Shown here: positions 44,501 through 55,647 of the stretch, piece by piece
Layout: the number at the start of each line of letters is the position of its first letter
Numbering within the stretch: the first letter of the stretch is position 1
Origin: Ligula intestinalis
Taxonomy: Eukaryota; Platyhelminthes; Cestoda; Diphyllobothriidea; Diphyllobothriidae
Length of the DNA: 64,000 nucleotides
NCBI GenBank assembly: GCA_036362985.1
Contig: JAYGXS010000009.1
Coordinates: forward strand, 19,210,634 to 19,274,633
Direction: 5' to 3'
Made by a program: the position numbers and the translations under genes
The notes under the pieces: model-generated
Databases searched by the model: none
What the model saw: only the letters and a program-made list of their open reading frames with translations
What the model was told of the DNA's origin: nothing

Positions 44501-47500
44501 GCGTGGATGACGAACGGAAACTGGAAGTCTCTGACCAGTACTGGTTGCGAACCATCCTTCGAGTGAAGTACACCGACTTCATCTCAAATGAGACTGTCCG
44601 CACTCACTGCGAAAACAAGCAAAGGATATCTTAGGCCATCCGAGAAAGAAGACTGAGGTGGTTTGGACACTTTCTTCGTCGTCAAACTCACGAACTCATT
44701 GTTACTGCTCTGAACCAGAAACTGTTACCTATTTGGAAACGTCGAAGTGGGGGTCCGCGCAAACCCTTGCTCGGCTCAGTCCGCCAGGAGATGGAATTGG
44801 TTCTTGGACCTTCGGTCTCTGGCGCTGGCGAAGAGAATGGCTCTAGGTCGGCTGCCACGGATCGTCGCGCGTGGAGAGACACAGTAGACGGCATCACCGA
44901 GACCGGCAAGAGCAGTCATGATCGGAGCCGGAACTAGTGCAAGTATACGCTGGCCGCTGGCACAGCTAAACTAGCCAGTTTGGAAGGCTACTGTTATAGG
45001 CAATTTTTACTGCCTACAGGAAGTCGGGGAGGGGAGTGATGTTATAAGGCAACAACAATGAGACACCTACATCGGAGAGTCGAGCAGCCAGTCGTGAGAC
45101 CGCCCACTCCGCCTGTTCACGAAACACTGACAGGAGACGCAGATACCGACCCGAGTCAGAGGTCATGTCCGGCAGGTCGCCGCGCAGGGGCAGACAACCG
45201 TCGCCCTCGTTGAAGGTGAAGTCCCGCAGGGCAGAGACCAGACGCCAGAAAGTGGGCATCGTCAGGTTGGCCAGGGGGCTGGAGGGGGTTTTCGACGAAC
45301 TGCCGCCACCCAGGGGACCAGTGGTGCTGGTGGTGGTAGGAGCATGTTGCATCCTACCGGCGGAGACCTGTGTTAACAGAGACAGATAATTAATTTTTAC
45401 TCGTTGATGAACGCACACCTGACCGCTAGCAGAATTCATCTGTCCTGCCTTGCCTGGACCATCGACAGAGGCCTTGACTGTCGTAACAGCTGGAATTAGA
45501 AGCTAATCTTTAAACAGCTTCAGCCAGGCGCGGTTCATGCGTTGTTTGGAGTGCCCAAATACTTGGGCCAAAAGGTAAAGGTAACTTCAAAGCTACATGT
45601 TCAGAAGAAATTCAAACTACTTCTCTCTGCACACCTTTCCAACCTTTATGATGAGCAACGCAACCAACGCCTATACACAGTAGTAAAATATAACATGCTT
45701 ACTACTACGAAATCTGTATGCTTAATAAAAGTGAGTTGTCTGTCTGTCGTGTGTACCTCTGTTATCATAGGTCGAAGGGGTCACCTCAGGAAGCCTTCTG
45801 CGCCTTCGACGCGCGTGTGTGTTTCTCTACTGCCGAGCGTGCGCCCTGGCATGCGCGTGCGTGTGTTTCTCTACTGGCCGAGCGTCTGACTGCTTTCATT
45901 GTTTGGGCGTCTCATTCTTCCATGCGCGTGCGGATTCAGCGATCATGTCGCTGTCGCCCCGAATGACACCCGACGTGACAGGCGGATGTGAATACGCCAC
46001 GGGGGTTGGGAGGGGGTGGGGAAGGGGACGTCGCGGCCACTTAAAACGTCGTCCCCCCCCCCTCCTCCCGCCGCAGCAAGGGCTATAACGGTGTTTGCGC
46101 AGCTGTTTCATACTCACTGACGTAAACCACTTGACCTACTATCACTTGGACCCCCACCCTCTGCTTACGCGTAGGTTGTCGCGAGCTAGCTCTTAGATTA
46201 GATTGAATGGCCTATTACATAAATCCCTTCAGTTTCAATCTAACCTTTATGGATGCCGTCAGAAATGTTCTGAACACAAACAACCCGACAAACGATGATG
46301 GGCCGTTGACTGAAGGTAACTTTGTAAACTTACTTCTTTTCTACCCAATGTTATTTTGTTCAGAATAATAACCTTGACTCACACTATACCGGGTTTCGTG
46401 CATGGTCTACTAATCTGGACACAGCCTGAAACAACAATTGGCACTCTGTGCCCGGTCAAGTGGAATTTCACTGACTCCTAGCCAGCCCCCCCCCCTCCCC
46501 CCAAACACGCGGCCCATAGTCAAAACGCTAACATCCCCCCACCCCTTACTAGCACAACCTATCGCCGCGGGTGTCACGTAACCATAACCCTTCCACACAA
46601 TCCCCCTTCCCTCCTCCGTCCGTTGTAACCTCTGCCTCAAAAACCTCTAGTGTGACATTCCCAGCCCTCATTTTTCATTTAGTCTGACGACGAACACGTG
46701 ATAGTTGTTCAAAAATTCACGAGTACAACTCGATTTTTCGAAGATATTTTTTATTTTCATCATATCATCTCGGAATGCAACTTACTTCACTTATCCAATA
46801 ACCTATTTGTAGGTTCTACCTCATTAGGTAGAAAAGGAATTAGAGCAGCCGCGAGAACACAAGTTAAGACGAAAGAACAGAAGGGATTTGCCAATGTTAA
46901 TAGACGTTCTCAAGAAACACAAGCAGAAAGACGGCTTCGCCTGGAGATTAATGCCATGCGTCAGCGATAGCAACACTTCCAAGAAACTGAAGATCAAATG
47001 CTGCAAAGAAGACACGAAGATGCAATTCGCCATAAAACTAACCGCTCCCAAGAAACCGAAGTCCAAACCCTGCGAAGAAGAGAGCTAGGATAAGAGATTC
47101 GCAACGTCGGCAAAACGAATCACCCAGACGTAGAAGTACACGCCTGGTTATGCAAGCATAACAAAGAGCGGATCTACGATCAACCGATGCTGGAAACTCA
47201 AGTTCGCAACCAATTAACATACGGTTTGGCGACTCTGGCCCTTTGGTTGCTTCCATAAACGCTCAAGTATGGAACAAAGCCTCACTCAATTACAACCAAA
47301 GTCTTGGTTATGTGGAAGATGCAAATGTTTCCATTGGGAAGATGGTGGAAGTTTGGGGACATTGTCAGGCGAAAAAATGGATTGGTGAGATAATCGGCAT
47401 GGGCTGTTCCAACGGCAAAGTTCTACTGAATAACGTCCCCCAACCACCAGAAATACTCCAAACATTACTTGCCGGTAATACCGACGACTCGAAAACTTTT

Positions 47501-50500
47501 CTTTCGAACATAATTGAATACAACGGGGTGTTTCAAATGACCTCCTTTGGTGCCGACATTGTTCATGACGTTGGTTTATGCCTACCTTTAATGTGGAAGG
47601 CGCAGTTTGCCACCGGATTGGATCGTTACTACCTCCTCCTGATGGCGAGTCGACATTTCTACAAATAAACTTCGTTGAAGAAATCAAGCTGCAGGCTCAA
47701 AGCCGATCCCGAGTGTACCCAGGCTTGTAGCATCATATAATACTGTCCCTTCAAGACATGCTTCACCCGCGCAACAGCTACGTTAACAGTTTCAAGTCCA
47801 CCCGGGAGATGCACGCTTCCATTGACTTCACTATTGTCATAGATGCCGATAAAAGTCCTCGTGGAGAACACCAACGAAGATTTAATGCTCCCGCATGCAA
47901 CGAGGTGGCCGTTATCATGTCAGAGACACAGCACGGCAACAGGGATATTGTCTTGAGAAGGAGGGATGATAGATTGCAAAGGATATATGGGACACACCGT
48001 TCATACGAGGCCTTACAATACCCTCTCATGCATGTTAATGGTGAAGACGGTTACCACTACGGTATATCTCAAACTGGCACCCGTAAAACGGTAAGTTGTA
48101 AAGCCTTCTACTCTTACCACTTTGTGATTCGAGAACGAACTTTCAACCTGCTTTGTCGATTCAAAACGTTGCTCCTTCAATTTTCTGTTGATATGTTTGT
48201 CAAAATGGAAACAGAGCGCCTTTGCTATTTCCGCACACACCAGAAAGAACTTCGCGTAGACAATTTCATCCACCTTAGAGACAACATCCTTTCTGATGGT
48301 GGTAATGATGCTGGTAGCGGTCAATCTTTCATCTTGCCGTCAAGCCACATTGGGTCTCATGGCTATATGCATGAGAAAAAACTCAAGGTACGTTGGTTTA
48401 TGTTAGGCATTTTGGTCGCCCGGATCTATTCATTCCAATTTACATGCAACCCATCGTGGCCTAAAATTACTGATGAGTTCTTCCCCGGTCAAAAGCCACA
48501 GGACTACCATGATTTGTCCGCGCGGGTATTCCAGCTTAGGTTGAAAACCATGATGAGACTCATCACAAAATTCAAAATTTTCGGTGATGTTCAGTGTCAC
48601 ATGTACACTGGAGAGTGGCAAAAGAGAAGATTACCCAACGCTCACATTTTGGTCTGGCTAAAAGAAACATTGCACTCTTCCGATGTCGACAAATTGATAT
48701 GCACAGAGTTACCGGACCAATCCGTTGACCCTGTCCTGTTTGAAACGATCAAAACTCAAATGGTGCATGGCCCATGCGGTCAGATAAATCCCAACAGCCT
48801 TTGCATGAACGATGAGAAATGTACCAAGAGATATCCCAAGCGTTTCCTAGATGCAACTCAGATCGATGGGGATGGTCACCCTCTTTATAGAAGGCGACAA
48901 CCTGAGATTGGCGGATAAGAAGCAGTGATCAATGAAAGGCGAAACGGTGGTGTGGTAATTGATAACCGTTGGATTGTGCCGTATTGCATCTTACTGTCAA
49001 AAGTATTCAACGCCCACATCAACGTTGAATTTTGCAACTCAGCGAAGTCCATCAAGGACGTCTGCAAGTACAACAACAAAGGATCCGATGCCGCAATGTA
49101 CTCCCTTAACCGCCGGAACAACAATGATGAGATTACCCAGTATGAAATGGGCATATACATCAGCAGTAATGAGGCATTCTGCAGAATTTTTGGTTTTGAT
49201 ATCCATAACCATTTTCCGGTCATTGAACACTTAAGCGTCCACCTGGAAAATGGCCAACGAATTTACTTTACGGAAGGATTCCTCTTGGATCAGCTTCAGA
49301 ATCCTTAAGATACAACTTTGACTGCTTTCTTCAAATTTTGCCAGCAAGATTCGTTTGCCCAGACACTTTTGTACATTCAGGTTCCCTCATACTACACATG
49401 GAATTGGAACAAGTGGGCCCGACGAAAGGTAGGTATTCCAGTTGACGGACATCCAGGCATCAAGTATGATGTGAAAATGGGTAGAATTTACACTGTTCAC
49501 CCCTCTCAACAAGAAATCTTCGACTTACGAATTCTACTCCATGAAGTTAAAGGTCCAACATCGTTTGAAGATCTTAGGACGATTAACAGTTTTCTGTGTT
49601 CTACCTACAGAGAAGCATGTGCGAGGCGTGGTCTGCTTCAAGATGATAATCAGTGGGAGAACACCATTGCTGAAGCTGTCGTTGCTAACGCTTCTTTTCA
49701 ATTACGACGACTACTTGCGTTCTTAATTAGAAGTTGTGATTTGAACGGCCCCTATGATCTACGGTAAAAGTACAGAAATGATACGTCCAAAGACTACCGA
49801 CGTCAACTACAGTTGCAAAGTGTCAATGATTCCATAGACTTCAATGCGGACAACAACATGTAAGGAAGCCCAAGGCGAAGCCGGGCTTCCGCGCTAGTAA
49901 GTATATAGTTATGCAAAGTAAATAAGGTTGAAGTAATACCAAGAGTGACCTTTAACCAACATATGGATCTGCTCGTTCAGTGCAAACACTGAGACATCGG
50001 TGATGCCCGATAGGTAAAAATATATAGACTTCGAAGCCGGTTACTCTGTGAAACAAAATTTAGTTACTTAGATGTGAGATGGAAACAAACGGCGGGTAAA
50101 GCAGTGCGGATACTTCCCATACTAACTTACATGTCGCATGCAGACTGTCTACTATGAAAATCGTAATTATGAAGAGGCACTAGTCTCCCTCCCCTCTCCC
50201 TTGTAACAAAGTCAACACTTCAACGCAAAAGATACTCACATTATCACTGGAGCAGGAGTAAAAGGTTCCATCAGCGGGCAATGAGCCGGGACACTCATCA
50301 AATATTTGAGCAACGTCGGGTGGTATCTACAAAGTTCGAAACACAGAAGTGAAAACTAAAAATTATCACCAACCGAGACAAGGAGAACTAGGACGGTACG
50401 TTTTGGCTTAGTTGCAATAGCTGCTAACTCACCCGCAAACGTGAGCTTTAAACCTAGAATCGGATATTGGTTGGACAGTAACTCCACAATTATGCCTTGG

Positions 50501-53500
50501 AGAGTGGGTGAAAGTGTTTGTTGGATATCGGAGGACACAAAATTCCCATTACAAAAGCCGTCGCTGTCGACTATTTCGTAGGGTAATCTGCAAGTTTAAC
50601 GCATGTTGGCATGGTGATGACATCTCCACAATCTCGAGTAAGCATACTGTCGTCATCAAAACGATACCGGAACCTTCAGAATGGACGGAATTTTCATCAA
50701 GAGCCACTAGCCGACTTTACACGTGAGGGAATGTGGAGATCAGAATTACTTTAATGAAGAAGACTGCGTCAAATTGATTTTTATTTTTATAGAGGGAAAA
50801 GCAGCAGTTTACCATTAGAAATAAGCATGTACAAGGGCACCGACTGAGGAAAAAAGACCTTGAAAGTATAAAGACAGGAATTCTGGGTTTTGTAAGTGGT
50901 TATTCCAGCGTAAAGGCCACCTTGAGAGGTCTTCAATCAACCATATGATTAAAAACCCTTGGTTTTTATAATATAAAATCACCGGCACGCTCAATGGCAT
51001 AAGCTGGGGCTCCATCATCAACCTCTACATCAAAGTTATCGAAGCGCACAAAACATAGACGCGACCTGACGGCGTACACGCCGTCAGCCTAAGCGTTCGA
51101 CAATAGAACGCCTACTTATTAGATAGGAATATTCAGTCTCTTTGAACCGAAAGATACGATTTCTGCATGCATAAAAATTTGAAGAAGGTGTCAATCCTTA
51201 CAAAATTAGTACAGCAAATAATAATTTTTCGCATGTTTTCCATAAATAATCAATGGGAAGAATTCACACTACTGAAGTTGGCATTTTTTTTCTTAGGTGT
51301 GGGTTTTTGCCGGTAAACGAAACGAAACTCAATCAGAAACCTGCATACTGCATTATCTTAGGGTGAGGCTAAAGACTAATAAATATTGAAACACCACCTA
51401 AGCAGTTCCTTCTAGTAGAAAGTACATTTTAAGAATTTCTCATAAAATTTCATGATAAAGCCCTCATGCAGGAGGAATTACCAAGGAAGATGGCTGTTTC
51501 TGCCTTTTAAGGCATCGTCAGCTGGAAAAACCCTGGCGGTTGCAGGTCGGGAATGCTCAATACAATGACAAGTCGGTTCAACTATCACGGTACGGGACTT
51601 GTTCAGCCCGTTTTGCCTTCGGACTTAGTCTAGAACTCTCCTGATAAGACAGTGGACCCAAACTCTGCTAAAACCAGGTTACAAATCACCTCGGAGCAGT
51701 GGGAATTCGTTCAGCCCCCCGTCTTAATAGGACTTACTGGCAACCGGAAACAGATCAAAGAGACGGCTGGGGGTACCTTTGTTTCAATAACGGCTGTATT
51801 GACAGCTCGGCAGGCTTCCTGGAAGTTGGTGAGCTCAAACAGCGGTTCGAGGGCCTCTCCTCGGGCCTCGCACTTTTCCAACAAGTCGGAGGCGGCTAGA
51901 AAAAGTGTGAAAAAGATATGACTATGATATAAAAGATATGACTACAAATATACGATTCCCTTGATTTCCATAGACGGTACGTTATATTAAATTTGGCTCG
52001 TGGGCAACATTTCATGGTAGGAATGCAGTGAAGGTATTGTATCCCGCTATTTCGCCAACGCCTTACCTTTTTAACTATTCACGTTTCATAAATATCTACT
52101 ACTCTTTTAATTTCAATAGACCGTTTATTTACATTAAAATTGGTTGAGAGGAACACTTCATTGTGGAAATGCAGCGAAGGTGTTGTACGCTGCTATTTCG
52201 CAAACGCCTCACCCTTTTAACCATCGATATTTCATAATTTTTTTGCATTTTGAACACCAAATCGAACTGAAACATTAGTACCATCAGCACTACTTTTTAT
52301 GCATTAGTGTACCATTTCAGTGGAAATATTAAGGACAGCTGCCATTTACTACAAATACACTGACTGATTGACTGCCAGCTAGGTGCGACAGTCAAAAACG
52401 CGCATAAAATGAATGGGTGAGTAATGCGCAGCTGTCGCTCCCTTCAAAAATAGCCCTGTCTCGGAGGACATCCTGCCAAATATGGGGCTATAGTGAACTA
52501 CCGAGGTACCAATTGCCAATAATTCAACCTCCAAGTCTGCTTGCTTAAACGTTTTAATTTGAGCCGAAGTGGAGAACCCTTGAACAGGAATATTAACTGA
52601 TTTGCTTGGCGACTATGTCTGACTATTGTCAGTTGATACAAGTACAACAGGATCGAAGTATCTAATTTCCAAAAGCTTGTACGGCCTTGTGCTACATCAA
52701 CGGCCCTGATCGCCTGTAGCGACTGTGAACGACTAAGTCTACCGAGTGAGCACAGCAACAAAGAATTTCCCGCGAATTAAGTTACACTGACGCAGTCATT
52801 CGTAGTACCGGCAAGATTGGTTTGTAAGGCCCCTCTAAATATGTATCCCCCCGCCCAACTGCCTAACGTATTTTGCTATTAAACATTTAATTCTTGGCTA
52901 GTGAGCATAAATAAATATGTAATTGCGGCGGAAAGGATCAAAAATATTCAATTAAATAAGATTTTGTTTGTTTTACTATGCTAAAATAGAATAAAATTCC
53001 ATCAACAGGAACATCTGTTGCGCAGAATACGAATGTTAATCGAGGGAAATACGACCTTATGTGGGCGGAATTTAATGAAAATAGAAATTCATCCTCCTAT
53101 TGGTGGAATTTAACGAAAAAATTTAGAGTCAGGCTACCAAACTTTAAACGGTGGTTTTTTTATTATAAGGCGACGGGATTTTTGGGCCTTTAAAATCAAT
53201 GCTGTCGTAGTATCTTCCGTACTCTCTCCTCCCTCACCTACCAGGATCGGATGACAAGATGACGAGAGGTGGAATCGGGAGCTGTGGCTGACCAAACACA
53301 TCAGTTCATCTACGCGTAGCACACACGACCTAGTTAAGGCTTTCACAGGGAGAAACGGCTCGGATCTCATAACCTGTGGGGAGGGGGTTGCCATAAAGGC
53401 CGTGTCAGACGTGAAAGGAAATCAAACAGCGCGGGGCGAAAGACGGGGCGGCGAAAACAGGACGCTTGCAGGCCACTGTGCCTGATCTCATCTCTTACCA

Positions 53501-55319
53501 GCGAGATTTGGCTTTGTCCCGAGGACCGAGGTCACGTGTAGAGTAATGCCAACACTGTGCTCACACTACCGTCAAGGACCCAACGGGCTACCTTTTGGGC
53601 TTAGCAGCTACCGCGCTAGCCAGTCAGCCGTTCACTCTGCCATTGGAATACCAGGGCTCACGATGCGTCAGCTGCGATCAACGGGCTCGCCGCAAGTTTT
53701 GTTTACTGGCAAATTAACGCACTGCTAATAATAACAACAAATTAACTAGGTGGTGCAAATTGCATGTTCTGGAGGGTGAGAGGTAAAGAGGCTACGATAG
53801 AATGCTTTCACTCAACAGATCCAATTGAGGGATAACAAGAGCCATGATCGATTTTAACCAGGTACAAAATGGCATATCCTGGAGCAACATGTCAGACACA
53901 TTCTCTGAGTTCTAATAACAAAGGCAATTTAAACTGATTAAGAAATAAGGGAAACGAGAAAATCAAGAAGCTAGAAGGCGTGTTAATCGTCAGATGTGGT
54001 CGCACAGTTAACTTCACATACCCCCCCCCCCAGACCCTATGCGTTATCAGTAATAATAACTAAAACCACGCAGTTGTGAAGAAAGGGGCGCCTTGGAGAG
54101 ATTCGAACCCACGCCAGCAAGGCGGGGTTTCGTAGCTCTGTTGGTTAGAGCATTGGCTGCACTAATGCCTTCCCTCTGCTGGCCTGGGTTCGAATCCAAC
54201 TAGAGCTGCCGGGTTTTTCAAAGGTGAATCAAATGGATTCAAGGATTATCTGAATTTCCGAAGGGCCTGTAATTCCTTAAATGGAGGGTATTCGATTTTC
54301 CCGGATTTTGTCACAATTTCGGAAGAACCCACTCATTTTAAAACTAAGGCCTACAAAAGGTGCAACAAAAAATGTTTCGTTTTGGGGAATTTTGTAGTTT
54401 AAACTAGAAGCAACTATGATCAACCACCTTTGTACTCAGTTAGTCGCAGGGTTAGTGCTGACTTGATACAATTTTGTAGATTTGGTGGAAAAGTGTATAC
54501 TACATCACTAGTGGAAGGCACTGTGGTCCGGGAAAATACGAAGCCCGAAGAAGGATGTATACAGTGACTTTGTGTTCAGTAGAAGCAGAGACAAGTTACG
54601 GAAAGCAGTTCAGAGAAAGGAGATGCGGCTGTCGAGTCCCAATCACATTAAAGATCGACAACTGTAATTACATTTTCACAATATTAACGCCTCGAATGCA
54701 GACTAATGAGGAATCGTCGCATCGTGTACGACCTCCAGTGATAGACACAAGACCTGCAGGTAGGCTGTATGAGTAGCATTTGTGAGCTGCCAAGGAAGAA
54801 AGGAAGCAGCTTGTTTGGTGTCTAACCTTGCGGTTGATAAAAAATTGGATCTGTCCCACCTCCTCTCATCCACCTTTGGCGGTCTCCCTCCCCCCCTACC
54901 CATCCCCGCCCCGTCTTATTCTGAGGCTTCTGGTAACCTCGGGCAGGAAAATGTGCAAAGATGCCAAGAACTGCAAGGTTCTTCTTACCCGTACTGATCA
55001 TCTTTTTCAACTCCTGTTTGTCCGCGTAAGTGGTGGGAAAGCTGCCATGCTGAAAGGAGGCAATAATCAATCAAGTGCACTTGACGGGTAGAAGCCGACG
55101 AGGCGAATTCGAGAAGCATAGAAATGAATATTAAGGCAATGATCTTAGTGGGAATTTCTTAGTTTGACAGACACCGGTACAGTCCGTAGCTTCTATTAAC
55201 TTGGAAACTGTGCGAGGAAGAAAGAAGCGGGGAAACGCTTATAACCCCGGTCTCATTAAATGGGTCTACTTTACTCTGTACGATTGTTCTTTTCTACTGC
55301 GTTTGTAAGTAGTAGTAGC

Positions 55320-55359
<40 letters not shown>

Positions 55360-55542
55360 CAAGCAGTATTAGCACTAGCAGCAGTAGCAGAAGTAGTAAT
55401 AGTGGTAGCAGTAGTATTAGTGGCAGCAGTAATGGTAATAGTAGAAGTGGTAGCAGCAGTAGTAGTAACTGCGATTGTTCTTTTCTACTGCGTTCATAAG
55501 TAGTATTAGCAGCAACAGCATCAGTAATAGTGGTAGTAGTAG

Positions 55543-55590
<48 letters not shown>

Positions 55591-55600
55591 NNNNNNNNNN

Positions 55601-55647
<47 letters not shown>

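Noticed and set aside
54125..54215. Functional tRNA gene
   Set aside because: D-arm and T-arm look good but the acceptor strands do not pair and the T stem is imperfect; a tRNA-derived repeat is more likely.
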